In this document: positions 1 to 8,673 of the stretch, piece by piece
How positions within the stretch are numbered: position 1 is the first letter of the stretch
How the letters are laid out: the number at the start of each line of letters is the position of its first letter
DNA from: Robiginitomaculum sp.
GTDB lineage: Bacteria > Pseudomonadota > Alphaproteobacteria > Caulobacterales > Maricaulaceae
NCBI GenBank assembly: GCA_021776515.1
Contig: JAJFFS010000019.1
Location: 28,836-92,835 of the forward strand
Length of the DNA: 64,000 nt
Direction of reading: 5' to 3'
Notes under the pieces: model-generated
Databases searched by the model: none
The model's input: the letters and a program-made list of their open reading frames with translations, nothing else
Told to the model about the DNA's origin: nothing
Program-made: the position numbers and the translations under genes

Positions 1-1
1 T

Positions 2-709
2 GTCAGCTACGCCTATACCGGCTGGAATGCCGCGACCTACCTTAGCGGCGAAGTTGAAAACCCTCAGCGCATTTTACCCCGTGTTTTATTTGTTGGCACG
101 GCACTGGTGATGCTGCTCTATGTGGCCCTGAACTATATGTTCCTGCGTGTTGCCCCTATGGATGCCATGGTCGGTAAGCTGGAAATTGGCTACATCGCCG
201 CCGAATATGCCCTTGGCACCACCGGTGCGCGCTTTATTGGCGTTGTGCTGGCGTTATTGCTGGTTTCCACGGTTAGCGCCATGATCATTGCCGGACCGCG
301 TGTGTTACAGGTTTTAGGTGAGGATTTTACGATTTTTCGCCCCTTGGCCAAAACCAACAAAGATGGCATTCCGGTTTCTGCCATCTGGTTTCAATCATTG
401 CTAACCCTGGTTTTCATTGTCACGTCCAGCTTTGAAAGCATATTAGTATTTTCTGGTATGCTATTGGCATTAAACAGTTTTGCCGCCGTTCTTGGTGTGT
501 TTATTTTGCGTTGGCGACAGCCTGACTTACCCCGGCCATATCGGGTTCTGCTCTACCCTGTAACGCCGCTTATCTTTCTGGCCTTAACCGGATTTACGCT
601 TCTTTATGTGGGCATCAGCCGCCCGGTGGAGGCGCTGTTTGCCTTGGGGGTTATTGTTTCAGGGTTAGCGGTTTATCTATTTGCACGTTTTCAGAACAAC
701 AAAAATTAA
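2..709 (+). CDS. APC-family amino acid permease, C-terminal part (5' end outside window)
   Basis: The reading frame is open from the first bases of the window, so the N-terminal half of this membrane transporter is missing. About 235 residues are visible. They begin with the segment SYAYTGWNAATYLSGEVENP, which is typical of the APC amino acid/polyamine permease superfamily (helix 6 and following loop). At least six hydrophobic segments follow, and the protein ends in a short basic tail (FARFQNNKN). An internal ATG at 107 is not the true start because similarity clearly extends upstream of it. The substrate cannot be told from this fragment. The next gene starts 41 bases after the stop on the same strand. 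Confidence 0.85.
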   Translation, partial: VSYAYTGWNAATYLSGEVENPQRILPRVLFVGTALVMLLYVALNYMFLRVAPMDAMVGKLEIGYIAAEYALGTTGARFIGVVLALLLVSTVSAMIIAGPRVLQVLGEDFTIFRPLAKTNKDGIPVSAIWFQSLLTLVFIVTSSFESILVFSGMLLALNSFAAVLGVFILRWRQPDLPRPYRVLLYPVTPLIFLALTGFTLLYVGISRPVEALFALGVIVSGLAVYLFARFQNNKN

Positions 710-750
710 GGTGCTTGCCTGAAACCTAGAGCAAAGGCTAAACTGCCCCC

Positions 751-2049
751 ATGAAACCACCTCTTTATAAACGCACCTTAACAGCCGATCTGGATCGCTG
801 GATTGAAGATGGCCTGGTGCCGGCAAAAAACCGTAACACCATATTGGCCAGTATCGGGGCGGATAAGGGCAATTTGTCTGCCGTTGGTATTTTGGCCATG
901 CTGGGCGCCATTTTCATGGCATTGGCTGCACTGACCTTCATTGGTGCCAATTGGGGCGGCATATCCAAGATTGTACGCTTTGGGCTAGTGCTTGCTTTAA
1001 TGTGGACAGCTCTTGGCGTGACGCTTTATGCGTTAAAGAGGAAAACGATGGCATTCGCCCATGCTTTTGCCTTGGTCGCGGCGGCATTATTTGGTGCTGG
1101 CATTATGCTGGTAGCACAAATTTTTAATATCTCTGCACACTACCCCAATGGCATTTTTATCTGGGCATTGGGGGCGCTGGCCGTGGCCATTGCTATGCCT
1201 TCACGCCCGGTTTTATTATTATCCGCCGGTTTAACAGCCTTGTGGATGCAGGTGTCACATATTGGCCCACTTGGCGGCCTGAACCCGCTCATCTGGCTGC
1301 TGGTACCCCTACTTGTCACCCTGTGGGCGGCGGCGAGGCGTATGCGTGCCAAGGACAGCGTCCATATTGTCGTACTTACCGGCATAGTCTGGGCGATCCA
1401 CATACTTGCCCTGGCACAACGACATGAAATTTTGCATGATTTCGAGGCTACAACACTGTTTGCGACCTTGATGCTCGGCGTATTGTTGTGGGCGGGCATA
1501 GGACGCGCACATACTGTATTTGGTGCTGGAGCTGGCCAGCTTTGGGGCGGAAGCGGTCTATTAATTTCAGCCTTCATCGTGCAATTCAATTTTGATCACA
1601 CCACCAATATTGTGGCCGCATCCACCGCCTGGCTGATTGGCAGCGCCATTTTGCTGATCCTGATATTTGTCGCTCTTTTGATTTCCCGTCGTGCCGGGCG
1701 TTATCGCACTGTCGAGACCATTATCCCCGCGATTGGCGCTATAATGCTGTTTGGGGTCGCCCCCCTTCACGGATATTTAGATATGTTTGGCATACAGGTT
1801 CTTTATGGAACCATGTTTTTTGCCGGCGCTGTTCTGGCATTACTCAAAGGCGCGCAAAACAACCAGAAACGTCTCTTATGGCTTGGCGGCATCGCCTTTG
1901 CCACCGAAGCACTTTACGCCTATTTTGAAACCTTCAAAGACCTGCTTAGTACCTCGTTGTTTTTCCTTATCGGTGGTTTATTGTTGCTCTTCATGGCGCT
2001 CATTGCCATGCGCTTTGGCAAACGACTTGGCAAAGGGGAAGCGTCATGA
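751..2049 (+). CDS. DUF2157 domain-containing multi-pass membrane protein
   Basis: A 432-aa protein with a short soluble N-terminus (residues 1-45, the DUF2157 region with LDRWIEDGLV) followed by roughly ten to twelve hydrophobic segments to the end. The architecture fits DUF2157 integral membrane proteins, whose function is unknown. Its stop overlaps the start of the next gene by 4 bases (ATGA), so the two are translationally coupled. The partner is a GDYXXLXY-type protein. DUF2157 and GDYXXLXY proteins are known to occur together across bacteria, which supports the call. No enzymatic motif is visible. Confidence 0.8.
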   Translation: MKPPLYKRTLTADLDRWIEDGLVPAKNRNTILASIGADKGNLSAVGILAMLGAIFMALAALTFIGANWGGISKIVRFGLVLALMWTALGVTLYALKRKTMAFAHAFALVAAALFGAGIMLVAQIFNISAHYPNGIFIWALGALAVAIAMPSRPVLLLSAGLTALWMQVSHIGPLGGLNPLIWLLVPLLVTLWAAARRMRAKDSVHIVVLTGIVWAIHILALAQRHEILHDFEATTLFATLMLGVLLWAGIGRAHTVFGAGAGQLWGGSGLLISAFIVQFNFDHTTNIVAASTAWLIGSAILLILIFVALLISRRAGRYRTVETIIPAIGAIMLFGVAPLHGYLDMFGIQVLYGTMFFAGAVLALLKGAQNNQKRLLWLGGIAFATEALYAYFETFKDLLSTSLFFLIGGLLLLFMALIAMRFGKRLGKGEAS

Positions 2050-2618
2050 ATATATCCCCGGCCCATCGCCTGCTTGTAGTATTCGCTATTATGAGCGGCT
2101 TTTTATTATATATGGCCATGGATCATGAACATCGCCGCAGTACGGGCACTGAGGTGGTACTGGACATGGAGCCGGTGGACCCGCGCTCGCTCTTTCGCGG
2201 GCATTATGTGAACGTGCAAACGCCTTTACATCAGTTAGAACCCGATAGCCTGCAAGGTGATGATGGTTTTACCAGGGGGCAAACTATTTATGTCTCCCTT
2301 TCTCAGCAAGAGGGGGGGGCATGGATACCAACCAAAATTACACACAGGCCTGACACAGACGCCATTTTCATCAAAGGCATTGTGCAAAATGAATACATTC
2401 GTACTAACTTTGATAACGACCCCAGCACCGATACCATTCAAATTGAAGTGCAATACAATATCGAGAGCTATTTTGCCGACGAAGCATCAGCCAAACACCT
2501 TGAAACACAGGTAAGCGACCATAAAATGCGCCTGATCATCTCGGTTGGTAAAGATGGCCGCGCCATTATCAAAGGCATCGAGATTGACGGCGAACGCCAG
2601 CTTGATACGTTGAGGTAG
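2046..2618 (+). CDS. GDYXXLXY-domain membrane-anchored protein
   Basis: A 190-aa protein with one N-terminal hydrophobic segment (residues about 6-23) and an exported domain. The segment MEPVDPRSLFRGHYVNVQT (about residues 38-56) is the diagnostic GDYXXLXY-like stretch, here degenerate: the usual FRGDYVxLxY reads FRGHYVNVQT. It starts inside the stop of the DUF2157 gene. The family has no established activity; the pair probably forms a membrane complex (inference). A run of eight G bases lies within the gene at 2312-2319 and could be prone to slippage. Confidence 0.75.
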   Translation: MNISPAHRLLVVFAIMSGFLLYMAMDHEHRRSTGTEVVLDMEPVDPRSLFRGHYVNVQTPLHQLEPDSLQGDDGFTRGQTIYVSLSQQEGGAWIPTKITHRPDTDAIFIKGIVQNEYIRTNFDNDPSTDTIQIEVQYNIESYFADEASAKHLETQVSDHKMRLIISVGKDGRAIIKGIEIDGERQLDTLR

Positions 2619-2626
2619 CTCAAGCC

Positions 2627-3583
2627 TTATTTGCGGCGCAAATGCGGGTGCAAACTGGCCCCCAAAATGTGTTCAGAACGACCAATAACATGATGCGTCC
2701 CCCCCACGATCAAAGGGTCTGACCCCCGTATTAATTGTCCGTTCTTGTTGGGATATGGCAGGCTGGCCAGTATGTGTTGCATACATTCCAGACGCGCCCG
2801 TTTTTTGTCATTTGACTTGACGATGGTCCAGGGAGCATCAGCGGTATCCGTATAGAAGAACATCGCCTCCTTGGCTTCGGTATAATCGGCCCATTTATCG
2901 AAACTGGCCCGGTCAACCGGCGATAGCTTCCACTGTTTTAAGGGATCATGCTCACGGGATTTGAACCGACGGGCCTGTTCTTCCTGCGTCACCGAAAACC
3001 AGAACTTGAAGATACGAATACCCGAACGCACCAGCATGCGCTCCAGTTCAGGAACCTGACGCATAAACTCCAGATACTCTGCCGGCTCGCAAAAATTCAT
3101 CACCCGCTCAACGCCGGCACGGTTATACCAGGATCGGTCAAACAGAACGATTTCACCACCCGTAGGCAAATGCTGGACATAACGCTGAAAGAACCATTGA
3201 TTGCGTTCACGCTCAGACGGCTTTGAAAGCGCCACCACCCGGGCCGAACGGGGATTTAAATGCTCGGTAATGCGCTTGATGGTGCCGCCCTTGCCCGCCG
3301 CATCACGGCCCTCAAAAATCATGATGATTTTTTCGCCGCTCTCCTCGACCCAGCGCTGCATTTTCAGTAGCTCAACCTGTAAATCAGCTTTGTGCTTTTC
3401 ATAGGCCTTACGCTTGATTTTAGTCTTGTACGGATAGACGCCGTTTTCAAAGGCTTCTCGAATGGCATCAAGGTCGTGACGCATTTCAGCCAGATCATGC
3501 AGCGCCTCACCAGTTTTACCGGTAGCCTGGTCCTCTGCGAGGTCATTCGTGGGAGCGGGGGTGTTTGTAGACTTGTTGGTCAT
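2627..3583 (-). CDS. ppk2: polyphosphate kinase 2 (class I PPK2)
   Basis: A 318-aa cytoplasmic kinase that transfers phosphate between polyphosphate and nucleoside diphosphates. It has the PPK2 Walker A (FEGRDAAGKGGTIKRI, about residue 90), the lid/Walker B segment VLFDRSWYNRAGVERVM and the C-terminal core. I place the start at ATG 3583 (MTNKSTN), preceded by an AGG-rich ribosome site; an in-frame start ten codons upstream at 3613 is possible. The N-terminal 45 residues are variable and rich in Thr/Ala/Asp. It converges on the GDYXXLXY gene, with only 8 bases between the two stops. The preferred nucleotide cannot be decided here. Confidence 0.92.
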   Translation of the reverse strand: MTNKSTNTPAPTNDLAEDQATGKTGEALHDLAEMRHDLDAIREAFENGVYPYKTKIKRKAYEKHKADLQVELLKMQRWVEESGEKIIMIFEGRDAAGKGGTIKRITEHLNPRSARVVALSKPSERERNQWFFQRYVQHLPTGGEIVLFDRSWYNRAGVERVMNFCEPAEYLEFMRQVPELERMLVRSGIRIFKFWFSVTQEEQARRFKSREHDPLKQWKLSPVDRASFDKWADYTEAKEAMFFYTDTADAPWTIVKSNDKKRARLECMQHILASLPYPNKNGQLIRGSDPLIVGGTHHVIGRSEHILGASLHPHLRRK

Positions 3584-3678
3584 AACCTGCCTTTTGCGTG
3601 CATTGAGCCGCAATTATGCACGTAAAGCGTTAAAATATGAAACCGGGATTGGGTAACGGGACGATATGCCGCGTTTAC

Positions 3679-4650
3679 TTAAACAAACGGGTCTTCGCCC
3701 GCCTCATGCTCATCAAGCCCTAGCGCAGCAAAACTGGCGCTCATATGCGGTGGCAAGGGTGCTTCTGCACTAAGCGTACCGCCGTCCGGGTGCGGCAGGC
3801 TGATCGAGCGGGCATGCAGGTGTAGTTGATCCTCTAGCCCACCAACCTCAGGTCTGTCGCAGACGTATTTATGATCGCCCGCAATGGCATGGCCCATGCC
3901 CGCCATATGAAAACGCAATTGGTGAGTACGACCTGTTTCAGGGCGCAGCGCCACCCATGAAGCGCGCTGCCCCGCCCGCGCCAGAACTGCATAGCCGGTG
4001 CGGGCATAGCTGGCATCCGGGTCACCATGACGGGCAGAGATCATCACTTCGCGGCCCTGCTCCCCGAAACCCTTTTTCATATACCCGGCAATCAATCCTT
4101 TTTCCGGGCGTGGCACACCCAGGACCAGCGCCCAATAGGTCTTTTGCGCCTTGCGAGACTGAAATGCCTTGGCCAGCGCCGCCGTTGCCGCCACATCGCG
4201 GCCCAAAAGCAATACACCAGAGGTATCCCGGTCCAGCCGGTGCACCAGCCTTGGCCGTTCGCCCTTTTTGGCCAGCGCATCCAGCATGCCGTCGATATGG
4301 CGGTGGGTTTTTGTACCCCCCTGAACCGCCAGCCCTGCGGGCTTGTTCAGGACAATAACCCGTGCGTCCTTGTAAATGACCATTGAGCGCAAAAATGCCG
4401 CATCTTCTGCGCTAACCCGGCCTGCGGGTTTTGGTGTATCTGCATCCGGCAAAGGCGGCACGCGCACCTGCATACCTTTTTGCAGGCGAAAGGAAGATTT
4501 CGCGCGTTTGCCATCAACACGTACCTCGCCCTTGCGCAAATATTTCTCCAGCGCCCCATGGCTGATATGAGGAAACTGGCGACGGAACCAGCGATCCAGT
4601 CGTTGGTCCTCCTCGCCAGCCTTGACGGCTATGGTCTGCACACCGCTCAT
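3679..4650 (-). CDS. rluC: RluA-family 23S rRNA pseudouridine synthase (RluC-like)
   Basis: A 323-aa enzyme that isomerises uridines of 23S rRNA to pseudouridine. An S4 RNA-binding domain lies at about residues 14-75 (DQRLDRWFRR, then LRKGEVRVDGKRAK). The RluA catalytic domain carries the active-site motif HRLDRDTSGVLLL with the catalytic aspartate. The start at 4650 is chosen because it overlaps the crcB stop (ATGA) and gives a normal family length; the upstream frame extension is Cys/Arg-rich and unconserved in style. RluC (positions 955/2504/2580) is the most likely member given the order crcB-rluC seen in alphaproteobacteria, but the exact site specificity is inferred. Confidence 0.88.
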   Translation of the reverse strand: MSGVQTIAVKAGEEDQRLDRWFRRQFPHISHGALEKYLRKGEVRVDGKRAKSSFRLQKGMQVRVPPLPDADTPKPAGRVSAEDAAFLRSMVIYKDARVIVLNKPAGLAVQGGTKTHRHIDGMLDALAKKGERPRLVHRLDRDTSGVLLLGRDVAATAALAKAFQSRKAQKTYWALVLGVPRPEKGLIAGYMKKGFGEQGREVMISARHGDPDASYARTGYAVLARAGQRASWVALRPETGRTHQLRFHMAGMGHAIAGDHKYVCDRPEVGGLEDQLHLHARSISLPHPDGGTLSAEAPLPPHMSASFAALGLDEHEAGEDPFV

Positions 4651-5030
4651 AGCGCAAAAACCCGCCGCGCAATATAAAGACCTATGAATAAAGCGCCGAT
4701 TGCAAAGACAACCGATATACCGACATAACCCAAAGCGGCGAGCCAAGCCTTGCGCTCAATCATCAAGGCCGCTTCCAGTGAAAACGCAGAAAATGTAGTA
4801 AAACCACCCAGCAGACCAACACCCAGAAACAAACGTATTTCCCGCCCGCCATCAACGCCAAAGGCCAGCCAGCCAGCCAGCAACCCCATGGCAAAGCCGC
4901 CAAGGGTATTGGCAATCAGCGTACCCCACGGAATACCCGGACCAAACGCATGCAAGGCAAAGCGGCTCAGCAAATGCCGGGCGCTGGCACCCAGCGCCCC
5001 ACCAGCCGCCGTCAGAAGAAGTGTTTTCAT
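4647..5030 (-). CDS. crcB: fluoride channel CrcB/FluC
   Basis: A 127-aa membrane protein with four hydrophobic helices that exports fluoride as a dual-topology dimer. Diagnostic features are the N-terminal GGALGASARHL, the conserved asparagine in GTLIANTLGG and the signature GLLGGFTTFSAFSLE. The start at ATG 5030 (MKTLLLTAAGG) matches the normal length; an upstream frame extension of 12 codons is not needed. Its stop overlaps the pseudouridine synthase start, so the two genes are coupled. I looked upstream for a fluoride riboswitch and did not see a convincing one. Confidence 0.93.
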   Translation of the reverse strand: MKTLLLTAAGGALGASARHLLSRFALHAFGPGIPWGTLIANTLGGFAMGLLAGWLAFGVDGGREIRLFLGVGLLGGFTTFSAFSLEAALMIERKAWLAALGYVGISVVFAIGALFIGLYIARRVFAL

Positions 5031-5189
5031 ACCTGCGCTGATAGCGGTGTGCGCACCAACCGGCAAGACAGCAATGTCGGTTTTACCGTAATGCTATGCT
5101 TTTTCACCTGCCGGGATGACGTGCCTGCAATTGGCCCTTACATAATGTTGTTAAAACAATCACGAACTGGTCAGGAAACACAAATCCCC

Positions 5190-7811
5190 ATGCGAACTGA
5201 AACACCACAGCCCATACGGCTGGCTGAATATACGCCCTATCCTTTTGTCATCGAGACCACCGATCTTGAGTTTGTGCTTGATCCCGAGGCAACGCGTGTG
5301 CGCTCGACCCTTAAAGGTACGCGCACAGATACAACCAAAGCGCCCATGGTGCTGAACGGTGAAAACCTGGAATTGCTCAGCATTACCTTGAACGGCGAAA
5401 AGCTGGGCAATAATGCTTATGTGCTTGATGATGAAATACTAACGATCAATGATGTGCCTAATGAGTTTAAACTGACTGTCGAAACGCAGTTTTCGCCCAA
5501 GGGTAATCGCGCACTCAGTGGGCTTTATATGTCTGCCGGGCGCTATTGCACCCAGTGCGAGGCCGAGGGCTTTCGCCGCATCACTTACTATCCGGACCGG
5601 CCCGATGTGATGAGCCGTTTTACCACCCGCATCGAAGCAATGGTGGAGAATTTTCCCACGCTTTTATCCAATGGCAATTTGACCGCATCGGGCAGTTTGC
5701 CAGATGGGCGGCACTTCGCCGCGTGGAGCGATCCTTTTCCCAAGCCCGCCTACCTTTTCGCGCTGGTGGCGGGCGGCTTTGATATGCTCGAAGACAGCTT
5801 CACCACCATGACAGATCGCGTCATCCCTTTGCGCATTTATGTGGACCCGGGCGATGCACCGCGTGCCGCCTATGCCATGGACGCACTAAAACGGTCGATG
5901 AAATGGGATGAGGAGGTTTTTGGCCGCGAATACGACCTTGATCTTTTCATGATCGTTGCCGTGCGCGATTTCAACTTCGGTGCCATGGAAAACAAAGGCC
6001 TGAACGTTTTCAATTCCTCGGTACTGCTGGCTGATGCCGATACGGCCACCGACCTGAACTTTGAACGTATCGAATCCGTTGTTGCTCACGAGTATTTTCA
6101 CAACTGGACGGGCAATCGCATTACCTGCCGCGACTGGTTCCAGCTTTGCCTGAAAGAAGGCCTGACGGTGTTTCGCGATCAGGAGTTTTCCGCCGATATG
6201 CGCGGCGCCGACATTTCGCGGATCAAGGATGTTATAGCCTTACGCGCCCGCCAGTTTCCCGAAGATGCCGGCCCGCTGGTCCATCCGGTGCGCCCGGACC
6301 ATTATCTCAAAATAGATAATTTCTACACTGCCACCATCTACGAAAAAGGCGCAGAACTGATCCGTATGCTCAAAACCCTGATTGGCGATGAAGCATTTGC
6401 CAAAGGCATGGATTATTATTTTGAAACACTGGACGGTACCGCCGCCACGATTGAACAATTCCTGCACGCCTTTGAAACTGCCGCCGATGTGGACCTCACC
6501 GATTTTCAGAAATGGTATGGTCAGGCCGGTACACCCCGCCTGAGTGCCCATGAGGAGTGGGACGCCGAAAAAGGCACACTGACACTAACCCTCCATCAGA
6601 ACACTGCCCCCACATCGGGCCAGAAGAACAAACACGCCCTGCCCATGCCTGTACGCATAGGCCTTGTGGGCGATGACGGGCCAGTGCCGATGACACTGGC
6701 GAGAGAAACTTCGGGCCCATTGGAACGGATCCTGATTTTAGAAAAACACGAACAAACATGGTGCTTTAGCGGACTTTCTTCACGTCCCCTAGTGTCATTG
6801 TTGCGTGGTTTTTCTGCGCCTGTTCATCTGGAACAACGCCGCGAACCACAAGAGCACGCCCGGCTGATGACCTCCGATCCTGATCTTTTTCGCCGTTGGG
6901 AAGAAGCACAGTCTTACGGGCTGCAAGTGCTTGTTGATCTGGTGAAAGACAAGGGTGCCCCAATTGATACAACCTATCTTGACGCGCTTGGTGCCCTTGC
7001 CAGTGATACCGGCATAGACCCGGCCTTTGCCGCCCTTGCCATTCTGCCGCCTTCTGAATCAGAGATATTTCAACACCGCCAACCGGCAGACCCTGGTCTT
7101 ATTCGGGGCGCGCGGGAAAAAGTTCTGATTGCTTTTGCCGAACAACACAAAGAAGTACTGCTCAGCGCCCTGGAACGCACACGCACAACGACTGCCTTTA
7201 GCCCGGATGCCAAGGGTGCAGGCCAGCGTGCCCTCAACGGTACTGCCCTTGGGGTGTTGGCCAGGTTGGGAGCAAAAGACGGGGGTCAATTGGCTAATGA
7301 AGCTTTTACCAGCGCCGATAATATGACCGACAGCCTCGCAGCGCTCATTGCGCTGGACCGTTCCGGTTCAACAATGTTTGAAAATGCACTTGATACATTT
7401 TACAATCAATGGAAAGGCAACCCGCTGGTGCTGGATAAATGGTTTGCGGTACAAGCCGGGTCTATTCGCCCGGATGCGTTAAAACGAGCTGAACGCCTTC
7501 TGAAACATCCTGCCTACACCCATGACAACCCCAACCGGGTGCGCAGCCTGATCGGCGTATTCAGCCAGGGCAATCAAGGCGCATTCCATGCCCCGGACGG
7601 GTGCGGCTATGCCCTGCTTGCTAATGAAATCAAGGCCATTGACCCGCTGAACCCGGCACTGGCCGCACGACTGTTGGGGGCATTTGAATGCTGGCAACAA
7701 CTGGAACCGGTTCGCTCAAGCCTCATGAAAGCCACCATAGAGGACATATTGCAAACCCCTGACCTCTCCCCCAACTCCTATGAGATCGCCAGCCGTCAAC
7801 TGGGCAAATAG
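5190..7811 (+). CDS. pepN: aminopeptidase N (M1 family zinc metallopeptidase)
   Basis: An 873-aa cytoplasmic exopeptidase that removes N-terminal residues from peptides. The exopeptidase signature GAMEN (in FNFGAMENKGLNVF) and the zinc site HEXXH-X18-E (VAHEYFHNWTGNR, then LKEGLTVFRDQEF) are intact. The C-terminal DUF3458 Ig-like and helical domains follow, so the length is that of bacterial PepN. The start at ATG 5190 (MRTETPQPIRL) precedes the first conserved strand; the open frame extends upstream across crcB on the opposite strand and that part is not coding. An OsmC-like gene follows after 12 bases and may be cotranscribed. Confidence 0.95.
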   Translation: MRTETPQPIRLAEYTPYPFVIETTDLEFVLDPEATRVRSTLKGTRTDTTKAPMVLNGENLELLSITLNGEKLGNNAYVLDDEILTINDVPNEFKLTVETQFSPKGNRALSGLYMSAGRYCTQCEAEGFRRITYYPDRPDVMSRFTTRIEAMVENFPTLLSNGNLTASGSLPDGRHFAAWSDPFPKPAYLFALVAGGFDMLEDSFTTMTDRVIPLRIYVDPGDAPRAAYAMDALKRSMKWDEEVFGREYDLDLFMIVAVRDFNFGAMENKGLNVFNSSVLLADADTATDLNFERIESVVAHEYFHNWTGNRITCRDWFQLCLKEGLTVFRDQEFSADMRGADISRIKDVIALRARQFPEDAGPLVHPVRPDHYLKIDNFYTATIYEKGAELIRMLKTLIGDEAFAKGMDYYFETLDGTAATIEQFLHAFETAADVDLTDFQKWYGQAGTPRLSAHEEWDAEKGTLTLTLHQNTAPTSGQKNKHALPMPVRIGLVGDDGPVPMTLARETSGPLERILILEKHEQTWCFSGLSSRPLVSLLRGFSAPVHLEQRREPQEHARLMTSDPDLFRRWEEAQSYGLQVLVDLVKDKGAPIDTTYLDALGALASDTGIDPAFAALAILPPSESEIFQHRQPADPGLIRGAREKVLIAFAEQHKEVLLSALERTRTTTAFSPDAKGAGQRALNGTALGVLARLGAKDGGQLANEAFTSADNMTDSLAALIALDRSGSTMFENALDTFYNQWKGNPLVLDKWFAVQAGSIRPDALKRAERLLKHPAYTHDNPNRVRSLIGVFSQGNQGAFHAPDGCGYALLANEIKAIDPLNPALAARLLGAFECWQQLEPVRSSLMKATIEDILQTPDLSPNSYEIASRQLGK

Positions 7812-7823
7812 AAGGAAATTCCC

Positions 7824-8270
7824 ATGAGCCAGCACGAACAAAAACCCGTCGCCATTAGTGAAACCGGCAAAGGTCTCTACCAAAATGAGGTCACTATTGG
7901 CGCGCATAAACTGATCGCCGGAGAACCCAAGGAACTGGGCGGTGATGACAGCGGTCCAACACCAATGGAACTGGTCTCGGCGGCTTTGGGCTCGTGCACC
8001 ACCATCACATTGCGCATGTATGCCAACCGCAAAGACTGGCCACTGGAACACGTCAGCGCACAGATAACGCACAAAAAAGGTCCACGTGAGGATTGCGATG
8101 ATGGGACTGGTAAACCCGGCCTTGTGGATATTTTTACCCGCAGCATCGCACTTGAAGGCCCGCTAAGCGATGAACAACGCGAACGGTTGATGCAAATCGC
8201 CGACAAATGCCCTGTGCATAAGGCACTCTCTGGCAATTCATGTGTGCGCACCCATGAGGTCAGCCTATAA
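7824..8270 (+). CDS. OsmC/Ohr-family peroxidase-like protein
   Basis: A 148-aa protein of the OsmC fold, typically a thiol-dependent peroxidase for organic or inorganic hydroperoxides. The two conserved cysteines are present in LGSCTTITLRMYA (about residue 56) and IADKCPVHKAL (about residue 131). A good ribosome site (GAAGGAAA) lies just upstream of ATG 7824. It follows pepN by 12 bases. The spacing and sequence resemble the YhfA/OsmC-related branch rather than Ohr, but the substrate cannot be assigned. Confidence 0.87.
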   Translation: MSQHEQKPVAISETGKGLYQNEVTIGAHKLIAGEPKELGGDDSGPTPMELVSAALGSCTTITLRMYANRKDWPLEHVSAQITHKKGPREDCDDGTGKPGLVDIFTRSIALEGPLSDEQRERLMQIADKCPVHKALSGNSCVRTHEVSL

Positions 8271-8327
8271 TCTGAAACAATTATATTCTATGATTACTTT
8301 CTGACTTTAATAAGGGAAAGCCTGATT

Positions 8328-8423
8328 ATGAATTGGGATGCGTTAAGCGCGATCAGTGAAGTGATTGCCGCAGGCGTTGTTGTAATAACACTCATTTATC
8401 TGGGCATACAGACACAGCGGTAG
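8328..8423 (+). pseudogene. 31-codon remnant of a small membrane protein N-terminus
   Basis: The frame starts at ATG 8328 with a weak upstream AAGGGAAAG and encodes MNWDALSAISEVIAAGVVVI, then TLIYLGIQTQR, then a TAG stop. Many proteobacterial hypothetical proteins of about 150-200 aa start in the same way (MNWDA-x-gaigE-x-iaa-hydrophobic-LIYLaxQ) and continue after the helix. Here the frame stops directly after the helix and repeat DNA follows. It may be a truncated gene whose 3' part was lost at the repeats, or a genuine single-helix microprotein; truncation is the simpler reading. Confidence 0.5.
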
Positions 8424-8468
8424 TTTCCGGCTCAAGGCCAGGAGCCCTTATATGTAAGTATCTACCTG

Positions 8469-8504
8469 TCGAGGCTCGGCTTTACCTCGCACCTCAAGGT
8501 GAGG
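8469..8504. repeat. Dispersed palindromic repeat, unit A (copy 1)
   Basis: The unit begins TCGAGGCTCGGC and ends in the palindromic CACCTCAAGGTGAGG-like half (GCACCTCAAGGTGAGG). A related unit with the same ends, TCGAGGCCCGC and CACCTCAGTATGAGG, occurs at 59513-59547, again followed by a unit-B repeat. It is non-coding. Confidence 0.55.
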
Positions 8505-8515
8505 CAAAATGACGA

Positions 8516-8542
8516 CCTCATCCTGAGCCTGCCGAAGGATGA
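8516..8542. repeat. Dispersed palindromic repeat, unit B (copy 1)
   Basis: CCTCATCCTGAGCCTGCCGA followed by AGGATGA. It is a near match to the three copies at 59564, 59591 and 59652 (inverted), which read CCTCATCCTGAGCTTGTCGA or its complement. It can form a small hairpin (TCATCCT against AGGATGA). Such units are widespread in alphaproteobacterial intergenic DNA. Confidence 0.65.
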
Positions 8543-8673
8543 ATCACGTCATCTCCTCAACCAAAAGCGCATAAAGCATTGCTGATCTGTAATATTTTGG
8601 TAAGAAACCTGATAGCCGCGGGGGGTGATGCTTCACCTGTCTAGGCGGCTGGGCAAATTGAAGGATTGTATTG

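Larger units (their letters stand above)
8271..8673 (+). other. Intergenic region of about 400 bases with a gene remnant and repeats
   Basis: Between the OsmC gene and the DegP-like gene there is no full-length gene. It contains a 31-codon reading frame (8328-8423) that looks like the start of a longer membrane protein, and two palindromic repeat units (8469-8504 and 8516-8542) related to units at 59.5 kb. The promoter of the degP operon must lie in the last 130 bases, but no clear -35/-10 pair stands out. A ribosome site AAGGA sits at 8661-8665. Confidence 0.7.

Noticed and set aside
4950..5189. N-terminal extension of the aminopeptidase frame
   Set aside because: Runs antisense through the crcB start, is Gln/Arg-rich, and lies before the conserved PepN N-terminus.
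5031..5189. Fluoride riboswitch upstream of crcB
   Set aside because: I looked for the conserved pseudoknot-forming segments on the minus strand and found no convincing match.
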